Of a stretch of 54,618 bases of DNA, positions 1 through 9,972 are shown piece after piece. The DNA is from Burkholderiales bacterium (GTDB taxonomy: Bacteria > Pseudomonadota > Gammaproteobacteria > Burkholderiales > Burkholderiaceae_C), in assembly GCA_016195825.1 (NCBI GenBank), contig JACPYV010000055.1, positions 1 to 54,618 on the forward strand. Reading direction: 5' to 3'. A program made the translations under genes and the position numbers. The stretch's first letter is position 1, and every line of letters begins with the position of its first letter. The notes under the pieces are model-generated. The model saw only the letters and a list, made by a program, of their open reading frames with translations, was not told where the DNA came from and searched no databases.

Positions 1-488
1 GCCAACTGCGCGTGCACGGGCTGGATGCAGGAAGGCAGACCGTTGTCGTGGACGGCATCGACGAGATCATCTGCGCGACCGGCCAGCGGCCCGACCTGGC
101 GCCGACGGCCGATCTGCGCCTAAAGCTGGATCCGTGGCTGGAGTCCACCGAGGCGCTGGGCCCGCTGATTGACCCCAACCTGCACAGCTGCGGCACCGTG
201 CGCCCGCATGGCCACCGCGAACTGGCCCACCCCGAGCCGGGCTTCTACACGCTGGGCGTGAAGAGCTACGGCCGCGCGCCGACCTTCCTGATGGCGACCG
301 GCTTCGAGCAGGCGCGTTCCGTCGTAGCGGCACTGGCCGGCGACCTGGCCTCGGCCGATCGCGTAGAGCTGGCGCTGCCGGAAACGGGCGTGTGCTCGGT
401 GACCCCGGCGTCGGACACGCAAGCGCCGCGCCGCTGCGGCCCCGCGCCCGCGGCTGCCGCCGCCCAGCCTGCGCGCTGCTGCGGCTGA
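1..488 (+). CDS. FAD/NAD(P)-binding oxidoreductase, C-terminal part (5' end outside window)
   Basis: The frame is already open at the first base, so only the last ~160 residues are visible. An ATGQRPD motif, as found near the dinucleotide-binding fold of FAD-dependent oxidoreductases, lies near residue 25. It is followed by the SYGRAPTFLMATGFEQARSV stretch typical of flavoproteins in arsenic-resistance clusters, and an LPETGVCS motif. The final ~35 residues are Ala/Pro-rich with four cysteines, ending in CCG. The next gene, an MFS transporter, starts 2 nt after the stop and an ArsN1-like acetyltransferase follows, so co-transcription and a role in redox modification of an arsenic compound are likely. 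This is family and context inference; without the N-terminus the substrate cannot be named. Confidence 0.72.
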   Translation, partial: QLRVHGLDAGRQTVVVDGIDEIICATGQRPDLAPTADLRLKLDPWLESTEALGPLIDPNLHSCGTVRPHGHRELAHPEPGFYTLGVKSYGRAPTFLMATGFEQARSVVAALAGDLASADRVELALPETGVCSVTPASDTQAPRRCGPAPAAAAAQPARCCG

Positions 489-490
489 GC

Positions 491-1699
491 ATGGCCGGCC
501 GCCTGCGCGTCGTCACCACGCTGGGGCTGGCCCAGACGCTGGCCTGGGCCTCGTCCTACTACCTACCGGCCCTGCTGGCCCGGCCGCTGGCCCGCGAGCT
601 GGGCGTGCCAGAGCCCACGGTGTTCGCGGCCTTCTCCGTCGCGCTTGTCGTGTCCGCACTGGTCGGGCCGCACACGGGCCGGCGCATCGACCGCCGGGGC
701 GGGCGCGCCGTGCTGATGGCGACCAATGGTGTCTTCGCGCTGGGGCTGGCGCTGATGGCCCTGGCGGGCGGGTCGCCGGGGTTGTTCGCGGCCTGGCTGG
801 TGATGGGCGTGGCCATGGGCAGCGGGCTGTACGAGGCGGCCTTCTCGTCGCTGGTGCGGCTGTACGGGCATGACGCACGCGGCGCCATCACCGGCATCAC
901 GCTGATCGCCGGGTTCGCCAGCACGGTGGGCTGGCCGCTGACGGCAGCGCTGGAGCAGACCTTCGGCTGGCGCGGTGCCTGCTGGACCTGGGCGGCCCTG
1001 CACCTGCTCGTCGGCCTGCCGCTGAATGCCTCGCTGCCGCGGGTCGCGGTGGCCATGGCGGCCACACCGGGCCTCACAGCGGCCGTGGCCGAAGCCCCGC
1101 GGCCACCGCCACCCGCGACGACGGCGGCCCTGCTGGCCTGGGTGTTCGCGGTGACGTGGTTCATCAGCACGGCCATGGCCGCCCACCTGCCGCGGCTGTT
1201 GGGGGCGGCGGGTGCTGCGCCGGCCACGGTCATCGCCATCGGCGCACTGGTCGGGCCGGCGCAGGTGGCCGGCCGGCTGCTGGAGTTCGGCTTCCTCCGC
1301 CGGCTGCACCCGCTGCATTCGGCGCGGGCCGCGGCGCTGATGCACCCGCTGGGCGCCGCGCTGCTGGCCGTGGCGGGCGCGCCGGTCGTGGCCGCGTTTG
1401 CGCTGCTGCATGGCGCGGGCAACGGCATCCTGACCATCGCCAAGGGCAGCTTGCCGCTGGCGCTGTTCGGCCCGCAGGGCTACGGCCAACGCCAGGGGCT
1501 GCTGATGCTGCCAGCGCGGCTGGGACAGGCGCTGTCGCCCTGGCTGTTCGGGCTGCTGCTGGCGGCCTGGGGCACCGGGGCGCTGTGGTTTTCGGCCGGC
1601 CTGGGCCTGAGCGCACTGGCCGCCCTGCTGTTCATCCACACGCCCGCACGCAGCGGCGTCGGGCACCCCACGGACAAGCCACAGGAGCGCCCGCCTTGA
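491..1699 (+). CDS. MFS transporter, probable exporter in arsenic-type operon
   Basis: A 402-residue protein with about twelve hydrophobic segments and an MFS loop signature (GRRIDRRGGR, near residue 60) between early helices. The ATG at 491 is chosen because it lies 2 nt after the flavoprotein stop and begins directly before the first helix; the upstream extension of the frame is Arg/Pro-rich and overlaps the previous gene. The stop overlaps the TTG start of the acetyltransferase (TTGA), so the genes are probably translationally coupled. Position between an arsenic-type flavoprotein and ArsN1 suggests efflux of an arsenical or its modified product from the cytoplasm. It could export something else, as MFS specificity cannot be read from sequence. 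Confidence 0.8.
   Translation: MAGRLRVVTTLGLAQTLAWASSYYLPALLARPLARELGVPEPTVFAAFSVALVVSALVGPHTGRRIDRRGGRAVLMATNGVFALGLALMALAGGSPGLFAAWLVMGVAMGSGLYEAAFSSLVRLYGHDARGAITGITLIAGFASTVGWPLTAALEQTFGWRGACWTWAALHLLVGLPLNASLPRVAVAMAATPGLTAAVAEAPRPPPPATTAALLAWVFAVTWFISTAMAAHLPRLLGAAGAAPATVIAIGALVGPAQVAGRLLEFGFLRRLHPLHSARAAALMHPLGAALLAVAGAPVVAAFALLHGAGNGILTIAKGSLPLALFGPQGYGQRQGLLMLPARLGQALSPWLFGLLLAAWGTGALWFSAGLGLSALAALLFIHTPARSGVGHPTDKPQERPP
1683..1698 (+). promoter_or_regulatory. RBS and TTG start of the acetyltransferase
   Basis: An AGGAG core at 1683-1687 sits eight bases before a TTG at 1696-1698. The TTG overlaps the TGA stop of the MFS gene (1697-1699). The protein from this TTG starts [11 protein letters not shown], the usual N-terminus of PAT/ArsN1-type acetyltransferases, so TTG is preferred over any upstream in-frame start inside the transporter gene. 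Confidence 0.7.
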
Positions 1700-2218
1700 A
1701 TATTCGCACCGCCACACCGCAAGACGCCGCCGCCATCGCGGCCATCTACGCGCCCATCGTGGCGCACACCGGCATCTCCTTCGAGCTGGACCCGCCCGAC
1801 GCGCCGGAGATGCGCACCCGCATCGAGAAGACGCTGGCTGACCTGCCCTGGCTGGTGGCGGAGGATGCGACCGGCGCCGTGTACGGCTATGCCTATGCCG
1901 GCAGGCACCGGGAGCGGGCCGCCTACCAGTGGTCGGTAGACACGACCGTCTACGTGCACGAGGACCGGCGCGGCCAGGGCGTCGGACGGGCCCTGTACGG
2001 GCGGCTGCTGCCGTTGCTGGCAGAGCTGGGCTACTGCCAGGCGTTTGCCGGCATCGCGCTGCCCAACGCCGGCAGCGTGGGCCTGCACGAGGCCCTGGGC
2101 TTCGAGGCCATCGGCGTGTACCGCAACGTGGGCTTCAAGCAGGGGCAATGGCGGGACGTGGGCTGGTGGCAGAAGGCCCTGCGGCCCCAGGACACGCCGC
2201 CGCGCCCACCCGTCGCGT

Positions 2219-2232
<14 letters not shown>
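1696..2232 (+). CDS. arsN1: ArsN1-family GNAT N-acetyltransferase (arsinothricin/phosphinothricin type)
   Basis: A 178-residue GNAT protein. It has the N-terminal [20 protein letters not shown] block, the acetyl-CoA pyrophosphate loop [10 protein letters not shown] (residues 91-100), and the C-terminal block with [19 protein letters not shown]. These are hallmarks of the phosphinothricin acetyltransferase / ArsN1 group, which acetylates the amino group of the antibiotics arsinothricin or phosphinothricin. Context with an arsenic-type flavoprotein and an exporter favours ArsN1. Translation is probably coupled to the transporter through the TTGA overlap. Its 3' end overlaps the convergent GH8 gene by 14 bp. 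The precise substrate (arsinothricin versus another amino-phosphinate) is inferred. Confidence 0.85.
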
Positions 2233-3690
<1,458 letters not shown>

Positions 3691-3694
<4 letters not shown>

Positions 3695-5883
3695 CTCGCC
3701 ACCCTGCGGCAGGTCGACTTCGTACGCCAGACGCACCTGAACGCCGGCGCCTCCAGCGTCACACCGTTCCAGGGCGTTTCGGCAGCGCCGCGCTCCAGCT
3801 GCCGCTGCACGGTGGTGGCGTCTGGCGTCGCGCCGGGCACGCGCTTCACGGCGGGCATGAGATTCCTGTCCGGTTGCTGCCAGCTGGTGTAGCCGATGTG
3901 GGTCTGCAGCATCATGCCGGCCCACTTGCCGTTGGCGACGGCGTGGTACTGGTCGGCGATGGCCTGGTCGCGCGCGAAGGCGGCATCGGCGCGGTCGGCA
4001 AAGACGTTGGCGCGCGGGTCGCCGGCGCGGGCCAGTTGGCGGTTCCAGGCCACCGCGTAGTACAGGCGGTAGAGGTTGGCCAGGGCCAGCACCGGGTGCT
4101 CGACGAGCTGAAAAAAGGCGTCGAGCTGATCCGGCCGCAGACCTTGCCTGGCTTGGGCCACGCGCGCTTCCAGCGCGTCCCATTCGGCCACCCGCCTGCC
4201 GAAGTCTTCGCCATGCAGAGCGTCGGCCGAGTGCATGCCGATGGTGAAGCTGCGCTCATCGACCAGCTCGGGCTTGCGCCGCGCCGCGTACTGGCTGTAG
4301 CGCGTGACCAGTTCGCCGATCTCGGCCGCCTGTGCCGGCCCGAAGGTTGCTGCGGCCCAGTCTCTGGGGTAGGCCGTAAGAGCGGCGGGCGTCATGCGGT
4401 CAGGCTGCCAGGCCATGTCCAGGAAGAAGCTGATCGGAAACTCCATCGGCTTGATGTCGCCGACGTTGACGATCCACAGCGCATCGGCACCGCGCTGGTG
4501 CGCCAGGTCCATCTGCTGCCAAGTCTTCTCGATCTGGTTGGTGTTGAGCCACTTGTAGTTGCGCGGCCCGCCGACGTAGTCGAAGTGGTAGTACACGCCG
4601 TAGCCCCCGGGGCGCTTGGCATCACGTTCAGGCAGGCGACGGATCTGGCCCCAGTTGTCATCGCAGAACAGCAGTAGCACGTCGTCGGGCACCTTCATGC
4701 CCTTGTCGTAGTAGTCCTGAACCTCCTTGTAGAGAGCCCACATCTGCGGCGTCTTCTCGGGCGGCTGCTGGGTCACGTCGGCAATGATTCGGCGCTGGTC
4801 CCTGACGATGCCTTCCAACAGCGCCGTGGCGGTGCCTTCGCTCATGGGCTCGTCGCCGTCGCCGCGCATCCCGATGGTGACAAGGCTCTCGTAGCGGCCG
4901 CCCGGCTTGGCGGCCATGCGCGCGATGCCGCCGCGCCAGAATTCGCGCAGCCTGTCGGCGTTCTTTGCGTAGTCCCAGCGCCCACCCTGGAAGCGAGCCC
5001 ATTCGTCGTGGGCGCGCATCATGGGCTCATGGTGGGACGTGCCCATCACCACGCCCATCTCGTCGGCCAACACCATGGCCTGCGGATCGTCGGCGCTGAA
5101 GGCACGCGGCTGCCACATGGCCGGCCACAGGTAGTTGCCCTTCAGGCGCAGCAGCAGCTCGAAGACATGCGCATACATCGCTGCATTGGTACCGCCGAAC
5201 CGGGTCTGCGCCCAGGTGCTCAGCGCTGGTGCCTCGTCGTTGATGAAGATGCCGCGGTACTTCACGCCCGGCTTGTCGCGGCGCGCGCCCGCGGTGACGA
5301 AGACGTCGGCCTGCTTCGCCACCGGCACGTCGGCCCACCAATGCCAGGGGCTGACGCCCATGCGGGCGGACAGGTCGTAGGCACCGAACACGGCGCCGCG
5401 GCGGTCCGCGCCGACGACGACCAGCGCCCGGTCCACGCCTTTGAACGGCTGCTCGACGACGACTTGCGCGAAGGCCTCCCATTGGCCTTTCACGCCCTGA
5501 AGGTCGCCCGCCTTCAGCCGGCCGCTGGCCAAGAGGCCGTCGATGACCGGGCTGCGACCCAGCTCGCCGATGACCACCACTTCGCGCGGCGCCCCGGCGG
5601 CGCCGCGCAGCAGCGCCACCGGGGCACCCGACACCCGCGCCAGGTCGGCGACGAAGCTGCGGCCCACGTGCTGCAGCGCGGCATCGGCGCCGGCCTCCAC
5701 GATGACGGCGGCCGGCTGGCCGGCACGCACCAAGCCGAAGCTGCGCCCCATGTCGCGCCCGCAGACCGAGGCCGGTTGCTCACAGGCCATCGCGCCCGCG
5801 CACAGGGCGGCCTGGACCAGCACCAACACCCATGACTTGATCCTGGACAGCGGCCGGCTCCGGCCCTTGAGAACAACGGTCAT
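3691..5883 (-). CDS. GH115 xylan alpha-1,2-glucuronidase, frame broken near its C-terminus
   Basis: A 730-residue protein with a Sec signal (Arg/Lys-rich start, hydrophobic residues ~17-33, cleavage near AMA/CEQ), so periplasmic or secreted. The catalytic core is clear: [14 protein letters not shown] at 211-224, YLWPAMW near 251, GTSHHEPM near 281, [12 protein letters not shown] at 407-418, and RNLMPAVK near the end. GH115 enzymes remove (4-O-methyl-)glucuronic acid from xylan. The last ~12 residues are out of frame. The family end domain resumes in another frame at about 3735-3745, consistent with loss of one base (or gain of two), and the linker before it looks short for the family. Catalytic residues seem intact. 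Start ATG 5883 follows an inverted repeat and has no strong Shine-Dalgarno. Confidence 0.85.
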
Positions 5884-5889
5884 GGCTTA

Positions 5890-5913
5890 CAAAATGGTTG
5901 CGCGAACATTTTG
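5890..5913. promoter_or_regulatory. Inverted repeat, candidate operator of the GH115 gene
   Basis: CAAAATG and CATTTTG are perfect 7-bp arms separated by 10 bp (GTTGCGCGAA). The inner 14 bp TGGTTGCGCGAACA has the TG...CG...CA form common for LacI-family operators. It lies 7-30 bp before the GH115 start, where a bound repressor would block transcription. No LacI gene is in the window. Confidence 0.5.
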
Positions 5914-5923
5914 CAGTCTACCG

Positions 5924-5943
5924 GTGAGAATTGGCGTTCTCAC
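5924..5943. promoter_or_regulatory. Perfect inverted repeat GTGAGAA/TTCTCAC
   Basis: Seven-base perfect arms around a 6-bp spacer. It could be an operator or an RNA hairpin in the leader of either divergent transcript. There is no following T-run in either direction, so a terminator is unlikely. Confidence 0.45.
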
Positions 5944-5960
5944 CCCTGGGGAAACGCTAA

Positions 5961-5975
5961 GTTCGGCCGGCGAAC
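5961..5975. promoter_or_regulatory. Short inverted repeat GTTCG/CGAAC
   Basis: Five-base perfect arms with a 5-bp spacer, between the two neighbouring dyads. Short enough to be chance in GC-rich DNA; listed because it belongs to a cluster of four. Confidence 0.3.
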
Positions 5976-5984
5976 CAATGCATA

Positions 5985-5998
5985 TGATAGCGATACCA
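5985..5998. promoter_or_regulatory. LacI-type operator-like site TGATAGCGATACCA
   Basis: A 14-bp near-palindrome of the form TGrTAkCGmTAyCA with a central CG, the classic shape of LacI/PurR-family operators. It lies about 113 bp upstream of the chosen dehydrogenase start and about 100 bp from the GH115 start, so it could serve either side. Functional assignment is inference from form only. Confidence 0.5.
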
Positions 5999-6110
5999 AT
6001 GCTTGATACCCCAGCTACCGACGATGCCCTGCGCGGACCCGGCCCTGCGCTGGCTCGGTCCACCGAGGCCTGATGCCACGCGCCGAACCGCTGTTTTCCA
6101 CCGCCTCAAG

Positions 6111-7535
6111 ATGACGCTTTCCGACAGCCCGGCGGCGCAGGTCCGCGCCGCCTGCTCGGCCGCCGCCGATGCCGCACCGGCCTGGGCCGCCCTGCCCCTT
6201 GCCCGCCGCGCCGCGCTGCTGCGTGGTCTGGCGGATGCGCTGCAGTCCGCGCGCGACGCGCTGGTGCCGCTTGCCGATGAGGAGACCCACCTGGGCCCGG
6301 CCCGCCTGACCGGCGAGCTGGACCGCACCTGCTTCCAACTGCGCGGCTTTGCCGACCAGGTGGACGCCGGCGCCCCCCAACCCGTGCAACACGACGCCGC
6401 CATCCCAGGCTCGCCACCCGCCGGCCGGCCGCAGCTCACGCGCGTGCGCGTGCCGGTCGGCCCGGTGGCCATGTTTGCCGCCAGCAACTTCCCGTTTGCC
6501 TTCAGCGTGCTGGGTGGGGACACGGCCTCGGCGCTGGCTGCTGGCTGCACGGTCGTCGTCAAGGCCCACCCAGGCCACCCGCGGCTGTCGCACGCCCTGG
6601 CCGACATCGCGTCGGCCTGCATCGCTGCGCAGCAGCTGCCGGTGGGCCTGCTGCAGATGGTGCAGGGCTGGAGTGTGGAAGTGGGCCTGGCGCTGGTGCG
6701 CGACCCGGCCATCCACGCGGCGGCCTTCACCGGCAGCGTGCGCGGCGGCGTGGCGCTGTGGCGCGAGGCCAATGCCCGGCCGCGGCCCATCCCGTTCTAC
6801 GGCGAGCTCGGCTCCATCAACCCCGTCGTCGCACTGCCCGAGGCGCTGGCCCGTCAAGGCGAGGCGCTGGCCACGCAGCTGGCGGGCAGCATCGCACTGG
6901 GCTGTGGCCAGTTCTGCACCAGCCCCGGCCTGCTCATCGTCCGCGACGACGACAGCGGTCAGGGCTTCGTGCGCCAACTCACGCAAGCCTTGGCCGACAC
7001 CACGCCGCACGCGATGCTGAACACCAGCATCCGCGCCGGCTTCAACGCCGGCGTGGCCCGGCTGCATGGTCGCGCCGGCGTGAAGACGCTGCTGGCCGCG
7101 CCCGCCCGCGGCGTGGCGCCTGGCCCGCATCTCTTCGCCACCAATGCCGCTGGTTTCCTGGCCGACACCGCGCTGCACGACGAGGTTTTCGGCCCGGCCT
7201 GCCTGGTGGTCAGCGTACGCGACCTGCAAGAGACGCTGGCGGTGCTGCAGGCCGTGCAAGGCAGCCTGACCGTCACCCTGTGGGGAGCTGACGACGACAC
7301 GGCCGACAACCGCCGCCTGGTGCGGGCGGCTCAGGCCATTGCCGGCCGTGTGCTGTTCAGCGGCGTGCCCACTGGCGTGGCCATCACGGCAGCGCAGCAG
7401 CACGGCGGGCCGTGGCCGTCGTCCACGAATGCCTTCAGCACCAGCGTGGGTCCTGCGGCGATGGAGCGCTTCCAGCGCCCCGTCGCGCTTCAGGACGCGC
7501 CGGTCTGGCTGCTGGACGCGAGGGGGCAGGCATGA
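6111..7535 (+). CDS. 2-oxoglutarate-semialdehyde dehydrogenase (NADP+-type aldehyde dehydrogenase)
   Basis: From the ATG at 6111 the product is 474 residues, near the usual family size. It carries aldehyde dehydrogenase residues Asn126 (AASNFPFAFS), Glu232 (FYGELGS) and nucleophile Cys269 (GQFCTSPG). DEETHLGPARLTGEL near residue 56 is typical of alpha-ketoglutaric-semialdehyde dehydrogenases, which make 2-oxoglutarate at the end of oxidative pentose and hexarate pathways. The earlier in-frame start region (from 6003) encodes Arg/Pro-rich sequence unlike the family, so 6111 is preferred, although its Shine-Dalgarno is weak. The stop overlaps the dehydratase start as ATGA, so the genes are coupled. 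Context indicates the last step of a Weimberg-like pathway. Confidence 0.85.
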   Translation: MTLSDSPAAQVRAACSAAADAAPAWAALPLARRAALLRGLADALQSARDALVPLADEETHLGPARLTGELDRTCFQLRGFADQVDAGAPQPVQHDAAIPGSPPAGRPQLTRVRVPVGPVAMFAASNFPFAFSVLGGDTASALAAGCTVVVKAHPGHPRLSHALADIASACIAAQQLPVGLLQMVQGWSVEVGLALVRDPAIHAAAFTGSVRGGVALWREANARPRPIPFYGELGSINPVVALPEALARQGEALATQLAGSIALGCGQFCTSPGLLIVRDDDSGQGFVRQLTQALADTTPHAMLNTSIRAGFNAGVARLHGRAGVKTLLAAPARGVAPGPHLFATNAAGFLADTALHDEVFGPACLVVSVRDLQETLAVLQAVQGSLTVTLWGADDDTADNRRLVRAAQAIAGRVLFSGVPTGVAITAAQQHGGPWPSSTNAFSTSVGPAAMERFQRPVALQDAPVWLLDARGQA

Positions 7536-9259
7536 GCAAGAAGGTTGAGGCCCTGCGCAGCGCGCGCTGGTTCGCCAAGGACGACTTCCGCAGCTTCGGT
7601 CACCGCAGCCGCGTGCTGCAGATGGGCTACGGCGCCGAGGACTTCATCGGCAAACCGGTCATCGCCATCATCAACACCTGGAGCGATGCCAACCAGTGCC
7701 ACACCCACTTCAAGCAGCGGGTGGAGGACGTCAAGCGCGGCATCCTGCAGGCCGGCGGGTGGCCACTGGAGCTGCCCGCCATCTCGCTGAGCGAGAGCAT
7801 GGTCAAGCCGACGTCCATGCTCTACCGCAACTTCCTGGCGATGGAGACCGAAGAGCTGCTGCGCAGCCACCCGGTGGACGGTGCCGTGCTGATGGGCGGC
7901 TGCGACAAGACGACACCCGGCCTGCTGATGGGCGCCCTCAGCATGGGCCTGCCCTGCATCTACCTTCCGGCCGGCCCCATGTTGCGCGGCAACTGGCGCG
8001 GCCAGGTGCTGGGTTCGGGGTCGGACGCCTTCAAGTACTGGGACGAGCGCCGAGCCGGGCGCCTGAGCGAACAGGCCTGGGCCGAGATGGAAGCCGGCAT
8101 CGCACGCAGCCACGGCACCTGCATGACCATGGGCACGGCCGCGACCATGATGGGCATTGCCGAGGCGCTGGGCTTCACGCTGCCGGGCGCCAGCAGCATC
8201 CCGGCACCAGACGCGAACCACATCCGCATGTCGGCCGAATGCGGCCGGCGCATCGTGCAGATGGTGTGGGAGGACCTGACGCCGGCCCGACTTCTCAGCC
8301 CAGGCAGCTTCGCCAACGCCATCGCCGTTGCCATGGCCATGGGGTGCAGCACCAACGCCATCATCCACCTCGTCGCCATCAGCCGCCGCGCGGGGCTGCC
8401 GGTCACGCTGGACGACTTCGACGCGGCCAGTCGGCACATCGGTGTCATCGCCAACATCCGGCCCAGCGGCGACCGCTACCTGATGGAAGACTTCTTCTAC
8501 GCGGGCGGCTTGTCCGCGCTGATGAACGTCATGGCAGCCCAGCTGGACCTCGGCGCGCTGACTGTCAACGGCCTCACCGTGGGCGACAACATCGCCGGCG
8601 CCCAGGTGTTCAACGACGACGTCATTCGCCCGCTGGCGCACCCCATCTACGCCGAAGGAGCGCTCGCCGTGCTGCGCGGCAACCTGGCGCCGGACGGCGT
8701 CGTCATCAAGCCCAGCGCCGTGGCGCCCCACCTGCTGCAGCACACCGGCCGCGCACTCGTCTTCGACGACTACCCGAGCCTGAAGGCCGCCGTCGACGAC
8801 CCGGATCTGGACGTCACGGGCGACGACATCCTGGTGCTGCGCAACGCCGGCCCCAAGGGCGCCGGCATGCCCGAGTGGGGCATGCTGCCCATCCCGACCA
8901 AGCTACTGAAGGCCGGCGTGACCGACATGCTGCGGCTGTCCGACGCGCGCATGAGCGGCACCAGCTACGGCGGCTGCTTGCTGCACTGCAGCCCGGAGGC
9001 CTACATCGGCGGCCCGCTGGCGCTGGTGAAGACCGGAGACCGCATCCGCGTCGACGTGCCGGCACGCAGCATCCACCTCGAAATCAGCGACGAGGAACTG
9101 GCGGCACGCCGCGCCGCGTGGACGCCGCCGCCCGCGCGCTACGAGCGCGGCTACGGCTGGATGTTTGGCCGCCATATCCTGCAGGCCCACGAGGGCTGCG
9201 ACTTCGACTTCCTCGAAACCAGCTTCGGTGCGCCCGTGCCCGAGCCCGTCATCTACTAG
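7532..9259 (+). CDS. IlvD/Edd-family aldonate dehydratase (D-xylonate/L-arabinonate type)
   Basis: A 575-residue Fe-S dehydratase. The three cysteines expected to bind the [2Fe-2S] cluster are visible: Cys56 (SDANQCHTHF), Cys124 (GGCDKTTPG) and Cys197 (SHGTCMTMG). NAGPKGAGMPEWG and SDARMSGTSYGG are C-terminal family blocks. This subgroup dehydrates pentonates (xylonate, arabinonate) to 2-keto-3-deoxy acids, rather than making branched-chain amino acids. The start ATG overlaps the upstream stop and has a G-rich Shine-Dalgarno (AGGGGGCAGG) just before it. With the dehydrogenase upstream and xylan hydrolases divergent, D-xylonate is the most likely substrate. L-arabinonate or another sugar acid cannot be excluded. 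Confidence 0.87.
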   Translation: MSKKVEALRSARWFAKDDFRSFGHRSRVLQMGYGAEDFIGKPVIAIINTWSDANQCHTHFKQRVEDVKRGILQAGGWPLELPAISLSESMVKPTSMLYRNFLAMETEELLRSHPVDGAVLMGGCDKTTPGLLMGALSMGLPCIYLPAGPMLRGNWRGQVLGSGSDAFKYWDERRAGRLSEQAWAEMEAGIARSHGTCMTMGTAATMMGIAEALGFTLPGASSIPAPDANHIRMSAECGRRIVQMVWEDLTPARLLSPGSFANAIAVAMAMGCSTNAIIHLVAISRRAGLPVTLDDFDAASRHIGVIANIRPSGDRYLMEDFFYAGGLSALMNVMAAQLDLGALTVNGLTVGDNIAGAQVFNDDVIRPLAHPIYAEGALAVLRGNLAPDGVVIKPSAVAPHLLQHTGRALVFDDYPSLKAAVDDPDLDVTGDDILVLRNAGPKGAGMPEWGMLPIPTKLLKAGVTDMLRLSDARMSGTSYGGCLLHCSPEAYIGGPLALVKTGDRIRVDVPARSIHLEISDEELAARRAAWTPPPARYERGYGWMFGRHILQAHEGCDFDFLETSFGAPVPEPVIY

Positions 9260-9261
9260 CC

Positions 9262-9972
9262 ATGAACCCAGACACCCGCAACAAGCTCATGGGCGTCAGC
9301 ACCGCCACGCTGTGCACGGCGCTGTTCAAGCGCGGCCTGCGCGGCCAGTTCATGCAGGACGTGCGGCCGCTCAACGCGGGCCTGCCCAACATGGTGGGTC
9401 CGGCCTACACGCTGCGCTACATGCCGGCGCGTGAAGACTTGAACGACATCGGCGTGTTCAAGAACCGCGACCACCCGCAGCGCAAGGCCGTCGAGGAGTG
9501 CCCGGCGGGCGCGGTGCTGGTCATCGACAGCCGCAAGGACGCGCGTGCCGCGTCGGCCGGCGGCATCCTCGTCGCACGGCTGATGGTGCGCGGCGTGGCC
9601 GGCGTCGTCACCGACGGCGGCTTTCGCGACAGCCCCGACATTGCAAGCTACACGATGCCGGCCTACCACTCGCGCCCCAGCGCGCCGACCAACCTGACGC
9701 TGCACCAGGCCATCGCCATCAACGAGCCCATCGGCTGTGGCGACGCGCCGGTTTTCCCCGGCGACATCGTCGTGGGCGATGCCGAGGGTGTCATCGTCAT
9801 CCCAGCCCACCTGGCCGACGAGATCGCCACCGAGGCCGTCGAGATGACCGTCTTCGAGGACTACGTGCAGGAAAAAGTCATGGGCGGCCGCAGCGTGCTG
9901 GGCCTGTACCCACCGACCGACCCGGACGTCGCTGCCGACTTCGCCGCATGGCGGGCCGGCCAGGGCCGCTGA
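9262..9972 (+). CDS. RraA-family protein, probable sugar-acid aldolase/dehydratase-type enzyme
   Basis: A 236-residue protein starting 2 nt after the dehydratase stop. It shows the RraA/HMG-aldolase fold signature: ASAGGILVARLMVRGVAGVV followed by the metal-site motif TDGGFRD (117-123), and GDIVVGDAEGVIVIP further on. RraA itself inhibits RNase E, but relatives carrying this Arg-Asp motif are divalent-metal aldolases acting on 2-oxo acids such as 4-hydroxy-4-methyl-2-oxoglutarate. Genomes often label such operon members 'ribonuclease activity regulator'. Here the position in a pentonate pathway argues for an enzymatic role on a 2-keto-3-deoxy acid or its by-product. The actual reaction is not established. 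Confidence 0.75.
   Translation: MNPDTRNKLMGVSTATLCTALFKRGLRGQFMQDVRPLNAGLPNMVGPAYTLRYMPAREDLNDIGVFKNRDHPQRKAVEECPAGAVLVIDSRKDARAASAGGILVARLMVRGVAGVVTDGGFRDSPDIASYTMPAYHSRPSAPTNLTLHQAIAINEPIGCGDAPVFPGDIVVGDAEGVIVIPAHLADEIATEAVEMTVFEDYVQEKVMGGRSVLGLYPPTDPDVAADFAAWRAGQGR

Larger units (their letters stand above)
5884..6110. promoter_or_regulatory. Divergent intergenic control region between hydrolase and sugar-acid genes
   Basis: These 227 bp separate the minus-strand GH115-GH8 genes from the plus-strand dehydrogenase operon. The first 115 bp are less GC-rich than the surroundings and hold four separate inverted repeats (listed individually). Promoters for both directions must lie here, but no convincing -35/-10 pair was identified. 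The last ~110 bp are GC-rich, read as an unlikely N-terminal extension of the dehydrogenase, and are treated as leader. Confidence 0.6.

Noticed and set aside
378..404. LPxTG-like motif (LPETG) in the flavoprotein suggesting a sortase signal
   Set aside because: The protein is a cytoplasmic oxidoreductase in a Gram-negative setting; no hydrophobic segment and basic tail follow in the required form.
6003..6110. N-terminal extension of the semialdehyde dehydrogenase
   Set aside because: The sequence before 6111 is unlike the family, and the extension would run into the control region dyads.
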